NCBI RefSeq assembly: GCF_007860125.1
Contig: NZ_SJPW01000005.1
Span: 117,651 to 181,650 of the forward strand
DNA: 64,000 nt
DNA from: Rubripirellula tenax
GTDB taxonomy: Bacteria > Planctomycetota > Planctomycetia > Pirellulales > Pirellulaceae
Reading direction: 5' to 3'
The notes beneath the pieces were generated by a model, which made no database searches, was not told where the DNA came from, and saw only the letters and a program-made list of their open reading frames with translations. Each line of letters starts with the position of its first letter. Positions within the stretch are counted from its first letter, which is position 1. Below, in pieces: positions 18,274 through 26,372 of the stretch. The position numbers and the translations under genes were made by a program.

Positions 18274-19838
18274 TAAGGCTGAATCAGTTGGCGTATTTCA
18301 TCACCGGATAACGCTTCTCCGAAGATGTAGACTTCATCCATTGCGCCGCGAAGCAACATGCGATCGGCAAACAAGTGTCGCCCGAATTGAATCGGTTCAG
18401 AAAGACGATGATCGGTCGTCGTGTCGAGCGACGTCGGCTCGCTATTTCTGTCCGCTGTCTCAAGCTGACCGTCGACGTATAGCAAAATGGTTGAGCCATG
18501 CTTGCCGGCCATGGCAACCGCCGCGACGTGATGCCATTTTCCGTCTCGCAAGTTGGTCGTCCCCATCGTCCGATTGCCAGCGACCAGTCGCAGGCGACCG
18601 CAGTGTTCCGGATGTTCGGGATGAGATTGTGCCGACTCAAGGAAACACGCTTTTTCTAAGCCTCGATTTCTTTTTCCCATACCCCAACCGACCATGGTTG
18701 AAACAGTCGTTTGTCTTTCGTCGGGCAGTTTGACCCAACAAGCAATGGTTCTGTCTTGATCACCGGAAATACCAGGATGACGCGTGTTGACCCAACCGCT
18801 GCTCCCATCGAAAGCAAGAGCCGCCCCTACAACACCGGGAACCCAGGTTGGTCCGCCTCCGTCGGGAGAGGCGGACATCAAGGTGCCCGTCGCAAGCTCA
18901 AGATTCGGATCACGCCCCGTAGCGTTCGTCGTGTCCCCGGTCCCTTCATCGAACGACCAATAAAGCAGCGGCTGTCTCTTCAAGTCTGATCGAGGGACCC
19001 GCGGAACAAATCGCGACGAGTCGGCGGACAATCGAGAGAGGGCTCCGGAATCCCCAACTGAAATGCCCTGACCTTCGGTAAGCCGTGTGATGTCTGTGCC
19101 ATCGGAAACCTCGACAGTGCCGTCAAAGACATGAACCTCCATGTCTTTGGAGGACGAAACTTCAACTGCGAACTTCGTCCCAAGATCAAACGCATCGCCC
19201 GAAGGCGTTTCGATTCGCAAACCGGACGTTCCCTTCTTCATTTCGGCAAAGCAGCGTCCTTCATCCAAGCGAACATGAAGCCGCGAAACGACTGTGAACG
19301 ACGCGGGCGCTTCAATTACAACGCGCGCCTTGCCATCCAAATCGAGCTCGAGAATACCGCGGCGCAACTGAACCGGTTTGCCCTGCCGGAGCGCCTCGGT
19401 ATCGAGTGTCCCCACACCTTCGGCCGCAATGACCCGAATACCCTGGCGTTGGCTGTTGCGTTTGCCAACAGTGGAATCAAAAACCCAGAGCACGACGAAA
19501 GCCAACACAGCGGTGGTCGCCAATCCCACGCTGCCCCAAACCAAACGCTGTTGCTTTCGTCGAGCCTCTTGCAAATTGGTGATCACGGCGGTGGACAGAG
19601 TCTCGGATGAATCGGCGCACAGTGATTCAAGGACCTCCTCAGTGAACCCGCCGGACGGTATCTGCTTCTGGGCTAGAAAGCGTCGCACGAGCAACCCCCG
19701 AGAGGCTGACCTCCGGAACTCGGGATCGCTCTTCAATTCATTCAGAAACTCATCGCATTCAGGCTCCGATGGCCCGTCCCCCGCAAAACTGCCTTCCAGC
19801 CAATCGGCGAGGAACTGATCGCGCCGCGACTTATCCAT
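18273..19838 (-). CDS. FecR-type transmembrane regulator with LamG domain
   Basis: A 521-residue anti-sigma-like membrane protein. The N-terminal cytoplasmic part (about 1-95) resembles anti-sigma tails. One transmembrane segment lies near 98-118 ([22 protein letters not shown]). A FecR domain follows ([21 protein letters not shown] through [13 protein letters not shown], about 150-260), and a LamG/concanavalin-like domain ([12 protein letters not shown] ... [18 protein letters not shown], about 290-520) forms the periplasmic end. FecR proteins relay an external signal to their partner ECF sigma factor; here the LamG domain could bind glycan. It overlaps the sigma gene by 8 bases and the PQQ gene by one base. 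Confidence 0.9.
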   Translation of the reverse strand: MDKSRRDQFLADWLEGSFAGDGPSEPECDEFLNELKSDPEFRRSASRGLLVRRFLAQKQIPSGGFTEEVLESLCADSSETLSTAVITNLQEARRKQQRLVWGSVGLATTAVLAFVVLWVFDSTVGKRNSQRQGIRVIAAEGVGTLDTEALRQGKPVQLRRGILELDLDGKARVVIEAPASFTVVSRLHVRLDEGRCFAEMKKGTSGLRIETPSGDAFDLGTKFAVEVSSSKDMEVHVFDGTVEVSDGTDITRLTEGQGISVGDSGALSRLSADSSRFVPRVPRSDLKRQPLLYWSFDEGTGDTTNATGRDPNLELATGTLMSASPDGGGPTWVPGVVGAALAFDGSSGWVNTRHPGISGDQDRTIACWVKLPDERQTTVSTMVGWGMGKRNRGLEKACFLESAQSHPEHPEHCGRLRLVAGNRTMGTTNLRDGKWHHVAAVAMAGKHGSTILLYVDGQLETADRNSEPTSLDTTTDHRLSEPIQFGRHLFADRMLLRGAMDEVYIFGEALSGDEIRQLIQP

Positions 19839-20391
19839 GGTTTGCCCCCTCTTCCAATTGACTTTCGATGCAAGCCCGCAATTGTTCTCGCAGACGATGC
19901 AATTTCATCGTGATGGCCGAGTGTTTGCCGCCAAGGGAAGACCGAATTTCGGCGAGGTCCATTCCCTCTTCGTACCGTAACCTCAGCAACTCACGGGCGC
20001 GATCTCCCAGCCGGGCGAGACAGCGATCGAGCGCCTCGAAAACGGTTCCGCCATCCCAGCCAGCGATTCCAGACTCAATTTCCGTTTCCATTAGTTGAAT
20101 AATCTCTACATGGCTTCCCACCGGAATGACTCGGTTTTTTCGGCGATGATTGCGAATCTCATTTGCCGCAATGCCGAGCAGCCAGGGGCGAATGGGACGA
20201 GCGGCATCAATCTTTGCCAACTTGCGAAACGCGATAAGGAAGACGTTCTGGGCCAAGTCGTGAGCCTCAAACGGATCATTGATCCGCGATACCAAGAAAG
20301 CCCGAATCGCTGTCTGGTGTTCCTCCACCAGCAGCCCAAATGATTCAAGATCTTTGTCCTGAGCTGCTCGATTTGAGAGGGAATTATTCAT
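19831..20391 (-). CDS. ECF RNA polymerase sigma factor
   Basis: A 186-residue ECF sigma factor. Region 2 is seen as FEAHDLAQNVFLIAFRKLAKI followed by PWLLGIAANEIRNHRRKNR. Region 4 is CLARLGDRARELLRLRYEEGMDLAEI then SAITMKLHRLREQLRACI. It is the first gene of the long minus-strand operon and overlaps the FecR partner, so it probably drives the sulfatase/fucosidase genes in response to an extracellular cue. Promoter specificity cannot be read from the sequence. Region upstream (20392-20675) should carry its promoter. Confidence 0.93.
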   Translation of the reverse strand: MNNSLSNRAAQDKDLESFGLLVEEHQTAIRAFLVSRINDPFEAHDLAQNVFLIAFRKLAKIDAARPIRPWLLGIAANEIRNHRRKNRVIPVGSHVEIIQLMETEIESGIAGWDGGTVFEALDRCLARLGDRARELLRLRYEEGMDLAEIRSSLGGKHSAITMKLHRLREQLRACIESQLEEGANHG

Positions 20392-20675
20392 GCTATGAGG
20401 TTACCGTCCCCAGGATCTACAAATGACACAATCAATTTCAAAAAAACTTATTGGAAATTCGGTTGGACGAGGCATGTTGCCGTCGAGAACGACCGGTCAA
20501 TCGCCCGAAGTTTTCTTCTGTTCGACCCGTTGGCCACCCGAAGTTCTTTGTTTCCGCTGACGGTTTCTCGGCACGCGAGTGTCTTCCGCGTTCTCCCACC
20601 ACTCGCGCGGTCCTTCTTCCTCAATCCCTTTGAACGCTATCGCACCCAACGATTCAAGCAAGACTGAATTGGGAA
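20392..20675. other. Intergenic region upstream of the ECF operon
   Basis: No coding region is supported here. It should contain the promoter of the leftward ECF-headed operon, but I could not identify a convincing -35/-10 pair or operator by eye. A rightward open frame (20395-20667) has no recognisable protein features. Confidence 0.4.
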
Positions 20676-20816
20676 CTAATTGCTGGCCTTGGCCATTGCC
20701 TTGACCACGGTAGCAACGTCCGCGCGGTCACCGTGTGAAACGACGGTCTTGCCAAAGATGATTTTGTTGTCCTTGTCCACGACAAACGTCGAAGGCCGGC
20801 TAAATCGACAAGCCGT
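20676..20816 (-). pseudogene. Redoxin / peroxiredoxin C-terminal remnant
   Basis: About 45 minus-strand codons read ...CRFSRPSTFVVDKDNKIIFG then KTVVSHGDRADVATVVKAMA and end at a TAG at 20676-20678. This is the C-terminal strand and helix of an AhpC/TSA-type redoxin. No start or catalytic CxxC/PxxxT region is present upstream, where frames are broken, so it is a decayed gene end next to the operon head. Confidence 0.6.
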
Positions 20817-20858
20817 TGACGAGCTCCGCGACGTCATTTGTTGTTCACGCCATGCTTC

Positions 20859-21971
20859 TTACTGGGCAGTCTGCTTGCCGGGTGAAGCCTCTTCCGCTGG
20901 CACTCGGGGATCGAAATGTAAATCAAAATAGAGCAACTGTTTAAATTGTCGAGCAGCAAAGAGATTTCCCTCACGGGCCACCGCCCAACAGTAAAATCCA
21001 TCGGCCTCCATCGTTCGGGTCATCCAGTCCAGGGCTTGTTCATTGGGGTGCCCCGCCAACCCATCTCTCCATTTCGCTTGAAGCGGCATGAAAATGAAAC
21101 CAAAAGTGGTTCCTTCGCGGTCATCTGGAACGTTGTTTGCGCCAATCCATGGACCGGATTCGATTTTTTCAACCATTCTTACATTGGTCCCAAGCCAGGG
21201 AGCTTCCTTGTTCATCGGAATCGGGTGACCATGGGTGTAGTCGTTATACGGCGTGCCTTGGGTAGGGACCGAGCCTCCCTTGTTCATGGTCACGATGCCC
21301 ATCGGATAGCCTGCTCGGACGGCTTCCGCAAAGTCTTTCTGCTGTTCATCGGTCCTCCCGCCAACACGATCAATCCACCAACCGTCGATCCTTTTACCAT
21401 GCTTGAGCGAGTAGTACTCGAGCACATTGGATACCGCTTGATAGTGCGTCATTCCTTCCTGTTTGCAGTGGCTCTTCCACTTCTTCATAATCTCCTTAGG
21501 GAGATACCCACCATCGAATCCGCTACCGTTGAAATACACCAGAACCTTCAGGCCCCTGGCTCGAGGTGCATCGGCCAGTTCGGCAAAAAGGTCTCTCTTC
21601 GGGAACAGCGAAGGGTCAAGCTTCTCTGCCATTTCCGGATAGGGCGATGACCACCAACTACCCTGGTGTCCCCTGTTGATATTGATCATCACGTGGCTGA
21701 TGGACTCAAGCTGGTCGATCTGACCCATGAACGCATCAATGTCGAAGTTTTCCGCATTGACAGAGCTGTTGAAGTCGTACGCTGTGGGGTGAAGAATCCG
21801 CACGCCCCAGGTCCCCATGTAAGGCTCTGCTCGCACATGCCTTGCTTCCACCGGCAAATCAACCTCGGCATCTTGCGCATTGGCAGTCACGGTCATCAGA
21901 AGAATGCACGTTATGGGACCTGCGATACTGGGAAAGTTCACTTTTCTATTGCTCCAGGTCGCCAGAGACAT
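20859..21971 (-). CDS. Secreted TIM-barrel-like protein of unknown function
   Basis: A protein of about 370 residues, not recognised with certainty. After a signal-like segment (SIAGPITCILLMTVTANAQ) come segments suggesting an alpha/beta barrel acting on sugars: VMININRGHQGSWW, FAELADAPRARGLKVLVYFNGSG, YYSLKHGKRIDGWWIDRVGG and DGFYCWAVAREG. The arrangement is reminiscent of GH29-like barrels (a solvent-exposed Asp after GWW), but no GH29 signature HHDGF is present. The frame is open upstream to 22073 (with ATGs at 22073 and 22010); 21971 is preferred since it begins nearest the signal peptide. A glycosidase role is inference only. Confidence 0.65.
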   Translation of the reverse strand: MSLATWSNRKVNFPSIAGPITCILLMTVTANAQDAEVDLPVEARHVRAEPYMGTWGVRILHPTAYDFNSSVNAENFDIDAFMGQIDQLESISHVMININRGHQGSWWSSPYPEMAEKLDPSLFPKRDLFAELADAPRARGLKVLVYFNGSGFDGGYLPKEIMKKWKSHCKQEGMTHYQAVSNVLEYYSLKHGKRIDGWWIDRVGGRTDEQQKDFAEAVRAGYPMGIVTMNKGGSVPTQGTPYNDYTHGHPIPMNKEAPWLGTNVRMVEKIESGPWIGANNVPDDREGTTFGFIFMPLQAKWRDGLAGHPNEQALDWMTRTMEADGFYCWAVAREGNLFAARQFKQLLYFDLHFDPRVPAEEASPGKQTAQ

Positions 21972-22199
21972 TGTGGTCGGCACTTTGGTCCTCCACTCTT
22001 CTTGAAACATTTCCCAAACTTCAGTTGATTTAGTTTTGAGTCGTCGATAGTGAATTAAGTGTAACGCAAACAAGACCTACGAAGTGTATGAAACCGTGCT
22101 ATATCATGAGCTTGGGCGGCTTCCAGAACATGAACTTGCCCACCAATTCTGTTGACGAGGCAAAACTGGTTCATTCAAAGTGAGAAAATCGGACAGTTC

Positions 22200-22622
22200 A
22201 GCGGATGCGTGGAGGCGACGTTGTCACTGCTCTGGAGCGCCTGGCTTGCGATCGCAAGCTGCCCAGATCGATCCGGGTCGACAACGGCCCCGAGTTCACC
22301 TCAAAAGTTTTGGATCAGTGGGCGTACGCCAATGGCGTGACGCTTGACTTCAGTAGGCCCGGACAACCAACGGATAACGCATACATTTTTATCTTTCAAC
22401 GGAAGCGTCCGGGCTGAATGCCTCAATGAAAATTGGTTCCTGTCGCTTGACGACGCAAAGGAGAAGATCGAAGCTTGGAGAGTTGACTACAACGAACATC
22501 GACCGCACAGCGCTTTGGGCAACCTGGCCCCCAAAGATTTCGCTTCATCTGGCCGGGCTAGCCCGGCCAGATGAAGCCCTGGTTTTCTCACTGCCCGGGT
22601 ATCAGAAAAGGGGAGCAGGTCA
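22200..22622 (+). mobile_element. Degenerate right end of an IS3-family (IS407-like) element
   Basis: The plus strand carries the 3-prime part of an OrfB transposase in two frames. 22205-22380 reads RGGDVVTALERLACDR ... IRVDNGPEFTSKVLDQWAYA ... [13 protein letters not shown]. After a scrambled stretch where a DNAFIESFNGS block is expected, 22396-22574 reads [20 protein letters not shown] ... [20 protein letters not shown]. The DDE residues at DNGPEF are present, but the first catalytic part is missing and the E region is disrupted, so it is inactive. A sequence ending GGGGAGCAGGTCA at 22610-22622 fits the right terminal inverted repeat. No left end was found. Confidence 0.85.
22542..22577. 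repeat. 36-bp perfect palindrome
   Basis: Two 18-base arms (left arm starts GCTTCATCTGG, right arm ends CCAGATGAAGC) are exact reverse complements with no loop. It lies at the very end of the transposase frame, between the coding end and the right terminal repeat. It could form a strong cruciform or hairpin at the element end; a short T-rich stretch follows. Function is unknown. Confidence 0.85.
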
Positions 22623-22803
22623 ACCCGAGCACGGCAAACTGAATATTGCCGATGGAGATCTTGAAATTTTCAAGGCTTGGTTGTTTGCGGAAAAAGAAAA
22701 AAGCAGCCTGCCTATCCGGAAATCGAGCGAAGGGACGATCATTAGCCTGGCCGCTAAGGGCCCCGACTCCGTCGCCTCGGTGATTGCAATGGAACTGATA
22801 TAA
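22623..22803 (+). pseudogene. C-terminal fragment of an interrupted protein, possibly a GH29-type beta-sandwich
   Basis: Directly after the right end of the IS remnant, the plus frame continues for 59 codons (HGKLNIADGDLEIFKAWLFA ... SSEGTIISLAAKG ... DSVASVIAMELI) to a TAA. The sequence looks like real protein and not random frame. The closing DSVASVIAMEL pattern resembles the last strand of the beta-sandwich in GH29 enzymes (compare APIATVFCLEI in the gene at 10777). It is probably the tail of a gene destroyed by the insertion; the identity is tentative. Confidence 0.4.
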
Positions 22804-22847
22804 CGTTTCTTTTAGCCCGGACTTACGGAAACAGATTTTAGCAGCCG

Positions 22848-23519
22848 TTAAATCGAGTCGTCCGTTTGCAACAATCCCAGCCGATGGGCGCGATTCACGG
22901 CTGAGGGTGCGTTGGAGACATCCAGTTTTCGATAGATATGTGCAACATGCGAATCTACAGTCTTGTATCCAATCCCTAGCTTCGCAGCGATTTCCTTCTT
23001 AGGTAAACCCTCGGCAAGCAGCGCCAGAATTTCCGTTTCACGCTGTGACAACACGTGTTGCACTTGAGCACTTTCGATCGGTCCCTGCATTTTCTTTAGG
23101 ATCAGCTTGGCGACTTTAGGGTCCAACGAAGCCCCACCTTCAATAACCGTTCGAATGCTGGAAGCGATCTCATCAACGGTTGAAGACTTCAATAAGTAGC
23201 CTACCGCACCCAGCGAGATTGCCCGTAGCACATCTCGTTGACAATCAGACTGCGTCAACACAATCACTTTCATCTCGGGCATCGATTTGCGAATTTCAAG
23301 TAACGCATCGAGTCCATTCATTCCAGGAAGACGCAAATCAAGCAAGATTAGGTCTGGCAGGTCCCTGAGCTTAGCACTTCGAAGCGAGCGAATCGCAATC
23401 TCTGCGGTGCCGAATTGGCTCCGCAATTGAATTCCACGCGCGTGCTCTAATGCCAGCCGAATGGCTTCGCGATACTCAATGCTATCTTCGATCATCATGA
23501 TGCGGATATTCTGCAACAT
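22848..23519 (-). CDS. NarL/LuxR-family response regulator
   Basis: A 223-residue response regulator. The receiver domain (about 1-125) has acidic residues at EDS (11-12), the phospho-acceptor Asp61 in LILLDLRLPG, and Lys in GYLLKSS. A LuxR-type helix-turn-helix follows (LSQRETEILALLAEG ... KKEIAAKLGIGYKTVDSHV, about 155-205). It is encoded just downstream of, and overlaps by 38 bases, the histidine kinase at 23482-25575. The pair should form a two-component system. Target genes are unknown; the neighbouring glycan genes are candidates. Confidence 0.95.
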   Translation of the reverse strand: MLQNIRIMMIEDSIEYREAIRLALEHARGIQLRSQFGTAEIAIRSLRSAKLRDLPDLILLDLRLPGMNGLDALLEIRKSMPEMKVIVLTQSDCQRDVLRAISLGAVGYLLKSSTVDEIASSIRTVIEGGASLDPKVAKLILKKMQGPIESAQVQHVLSQRETEILALLAEGLPKKEIAAKLGIGYKTVDSHVAHIYRKLDVSNAPSAVNRAHRLGLLQTDDSI

Positions 23520-25575
23520 TTATACTCTTTCGTGATTGAAGGCCGAAGTATCGAGTCCGTAACTTCAGTTCAACTTTTGTGCCACCGTCCACCACATCAG
23601 TGGCAGAAACACGGGCACTAAGCAAACGAGCTCGACGACGAAGGGACTTAGGCACCCGATTGGACCGAGATTGATTGAGTCCACATCCATTATCGGTTAC
23701 CGTCAGGTAGAGATGGTTTCCGTCAAACCTCAGAACCGTGGTTACTTTCGTCGCGTGCGCGTGCCGAAGGATGTTGGTGAGACACTCTTTATAAAACAGA
23801 AAGAGGTCAACTCGGACGCGAGGCTTGACTTCCATATCAACGCCAGCAGATTCCAGCGTCAGCTCGTGATCCAAATCCGCCGTTACATGATCAGCACATC
23901 GTCGCATGTTTTCTTCCAAGTCACCAAATAGTCCGTCAGAAACCAACATATTGGAACAGTACCGCAAAGCCTCACCACTACGTTCGGTCAATGCGCGGCT
24001 TCGTTGCAGCATGTTCTTGACTCGATCGGGAGAGTCCGTAGCTGCCTGAGCAAGATCGCCTAGCAAAGCGATGGCGTGTAGATTGGCCCCAAGTTCATCG
24101 TGCAGGTCTGCTGCGATCCGCTCCCGAGTTTGCAAAACGGCTCTTCGCCGGGTTATACGCTCGACCAGAATAGTGCAGATGACGATGAGAATGAGCAGGC
24201 CGGCCAACCAGCTCATGCGGATTAAGTTTGCTTTCTGTTGTCGATATCTCGAGCTCAGCTCCGCAGCAACACGGGGGCGCTCTTTTTCAAGGTCGTGCCG
24301 CGTGGCGAGCTCAGAAAGCCACTGACGCGTTGGCAGGATCTTGCCCAGCATATTGCGTCCGTCTGTCAACGAACTCAGCAAACGGCCCTTTTGTGCTCTT
24401 ATAAACACAGTGTTTGCTTTTACGTTCTTGTTCAGCGCAACATTTTGACCGCTCGCGAGAATTTCGATTTCTGCGAACCCCAGCCACGCGCCGGTTCGGC
24501 GTACCATGCCTTCGGGGACCACAAATGGGTTGACTATTTCCAATTGAACGTAACGGCAACACGTTTTGGAAAAACGCGTCGTTAAAATCGGACCTGAATC
24601 GTAAGGTGACCCCGATGTATGTTCGACAAGTCTGACACCGTCGGAAAAATCTGGCAGGTTTGCTCCCTTAATGACGAGCTGGCTAGGAATTCCAAAGTTT
24701 TCTGGTTGCGACTGAGGAGCCGTGTCGCTCACGTCGGTCGCATGGAGGCGGACTTCGCTGATCCATTCAGGCTTCCCAAGATCAATGGTCAGTGAGACCA
24801 TTCGGTCACGACTGATCTCGCTGACGAAAGCCAGGCTTGGTCTCCCTTGCGAGGCGTCCATCAAATAGGGAACAAATCCATCGACTAAATATTCCGAATC
24901 CCATGGTGAATGGTCAAATCCGAAGTTCGAAGACGTCTCAACAGCTTGTCTTAAAGCAACATTAACATGACCACTGAAGATAAGGATTTCGCTCAGTTGC
25001 AACAGGAAAGCCCCGTCCCATCCGCGTGGTGAAAGTGTATTCACTTCAATTCGAGCCCAAGACGCTTTTCTTGCAGGGAACGAAACGACAACAGGGGCAA
25101 CTCGCGGCAAGAGCCGATCCTTGGCTCCATATCTTCCGACAATTTCACCATCTTCATCAGCTCCGTCGCCGATGCGAACGCAGAATTCGAGTGGGAATGC
25201 ATCGGCTTGAAATCCAAGTAATGAATCTCGCCAAATTGTCGGGACGAGTACAACCTGATCGATGATGGCTGGCTTGTTGAGAGTGACTTGGATCCAGTCG
25301 GTCGTCGCCTGAATAGACTGCTCTTGCGATCGATAGCCAACCGCCGCGACCCCTGTTCTGAAGCTCGGCTTCGCCAACGATCTTAGTTGCCGATCGATGG
25401 TCGCAATACGCTGTTCCAGCTGGGAGACCGAAAGCCGTTTCAGTTGCCATTCGTCTAAGTCACTATCGTTTATGACCGGAGTAGCTGTCACGTCAGCAGG
25501 TAGGCACGACGAAATCGCTCCGATAAAAGCACCGAACGTGATGATCAAGAATATGACTTTTATGAACGGTTGCAT
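23482..25575 (-). CDS. Membrane sensor histidine kinase with discoidin-like sensor region
   Basis: A 697-residue HisKA_3-type kinase. A signal peptide or first membrane helix lies at the N-terminus. The long extracytoplasmic region contains two beta-sandwich segments resembling F5/8 type C (discoidin) sugar-binding domains, about residues 60-205 (ATTDWIQVTLNKPAIIDQVVL ... SWARIEVNTLSPRGWDG) and 210-385 (YLVDGFVPYL ... VSLTIDLGKPEWISEVRLHA). A transmembrane helix (LAGLLILIVICTILV) is near 455-470. The dimerisation box RIAADLHDELGANLHAI places the phospho-His near residue 490, and the ATPase has ECLTNILRHAHA and TVTDNGCGL. The architecture suggests direct sensing of an external carbohydrate; this is inference. 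Confidence 0.9.
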   Translation of the reverse strand: MQPFIKVIFLIITFGAFIGAISSCLPADVTATPVINDSDLDEWQLKRLSVSQLEQRIATIDRQLRSLAKPSFRTGVAAVGYRSQEQSIQATTDWIQVTLNKPAIIDQVVLVPTIWRDSLLGFQADAFPLEFCVRIGDGADEDGEIVGRYGAKDRLLPRVAPVVVSFPARKASWARIEVNTLSPRGWDGAFLLQLSEILIFSGHVNVALRQAVETSSNFGFDHSPWDSEYLVDGFVPYLMDASQGRPSLAFVSEISRDRMVSLTIDLGKPEWISEVRLHATDVSDTAPQSQPENFGIPSQLVIKGANLPDFSDGVRLVEHTSGSPYDSGPILTTRFSKTCCRYVQLEIVNPFVVPEGMVRRTGAWLGFAEIEILASGQNVALNKNVKANTVFIRAQKGRLLSSLTDGRNMLGKILPTRQWLSELATRHDLEKERPRVAAELSSRYRQQKANLIRMSWLAGLLILIVICTILVERITRRRAVLQTRERIAADLHDELGANLHAIALLGDLAQAATDSPDRVKNMLQRSRALTERSGEALRYCSNMLVSDGLFGDLEENMRRCADHVTADLDHELTLESAGVDMEVKPRVRVDLFLFYKECLTNILRHAHATKVTTVLRFDGNHLYLTVTDNGCGLNQSRSNRVPKSLRRRARLLSARVSATDVVDGGTKVELKLRTRYFGLQSRKSINVAEYPHHDDRR

Positions 25576-25652
25576 ATGATCCCAGCGTGATCCGAAAACT
25601 CTTTTATCTCATGGTACAGATTCGTGCGAGGATATCTATAGTTGTGTTCGGA

Positions 25653-25811
25653 TCACTTGGTTTTGGATGACTTGGTGCCGATAGTCTCGTCGGGCGTGTC
25701 ACCTCTTACTGGCCCATTTGAACTCTTGGTGAATGAACGCATCGTCTGGGAGGCCTTTTCCGGCGGTATCACGCGATACTCAACCGTCCAACTCCGATCT
25801 TTTTGCAGTGG
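25653..25811 (-). pseudogene. Possible C-terminal gene remnant, unknown family
   Basis: A minus-strand frame of about 52 codons reads LQKDRSWTVEYRVIPPEKAS ... TPDETIGTKSSKTK and ends at a TGA at 25653-25655, with a stop immediately upstream. Amino-acid composition looks protein-like but no family was recognised and no start is available. Treat as a weak pseudogene call. Confidence 0.25.
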
Positions 25812-25857
25812 CTAAGGCGGCTGGTTCGTTCGGTGGGAACTAGCTGGACAGCGCCAC

Positions 25858-25923
25858 TTTGTGAGCGGCGCCAGCGGCAAGTAATTGGCGAGAAACACGG
25901 GCGGCTAACGCCGTTCTGCTCAT
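25858..25923. repeat. Degenerate copy of the TGAGC...GCTAGCGCC inverted repeat
   Basis: The arms TGTGAGCGGCGCCAGCGGC and GGCGGCTAACGCCGTTCTGCTCA are imperfect reverse complements. They resemble the better-preserved hairpin at 35482-35541 (core GGCTAGCGCCGTCGGCTCA). Probably an eroded member of the same repeat family. Confidence 0.35.
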
Positions 25924-26372
25924 TTTGAGATCAACTCGGCGATTGATGTTATCTTGCCAACAATCCGGCGCTTTCCAACTAGGCCAAAGCAACCAGAAGC
26001 TCTGGTTCGAGAACCGTTGGTGGGGCGATCGTGCCATACCGTCATTTTGCTGTGAGATGAGAAAACGCCTTCGGCAGACCGATCCTATGGGTTGAGGGAC
26101 AACTGCCATTTGGGACGGCTTTGATCCGGACGCAGTGGCCCGCCACACCAAAAAAGCGTGCTTCACCCGGTAAATACCGGATGAATCGCAAGGCTCGCAG
26201 TGAGTACAATTCTGACTTAAGGGTCGCTTTAAGGGGAGTGTCGGTCACGTGACCGGTTAATGCCCAGAAAGTTGCATCATCTGTGTAGCAACGGAACTTT
26301 ACCTGTGGCCAACAGCATGAATGAGAACGCGATTCTAGTCACTCTTTTCATTTCTTTTCGAAGGAACTAACC

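Larger units (their letters stand above)
25576..26372. other. Long intergenic region without a supported intact gene
   Basis: About 800 bases between the divergently oriented kinase and DUF1559 genes. It contains a possible gene-tail remnant (25653-25811), a degenerate inverted repeat (25858-25923) and short open frames on the minus strand (25840-26166) without recognisable features. The promoter of the DUF1559 gene should lie near its right end; an AAGGAA ribosome binding site precedes the ATG at 26373. Confidence 0.5.
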
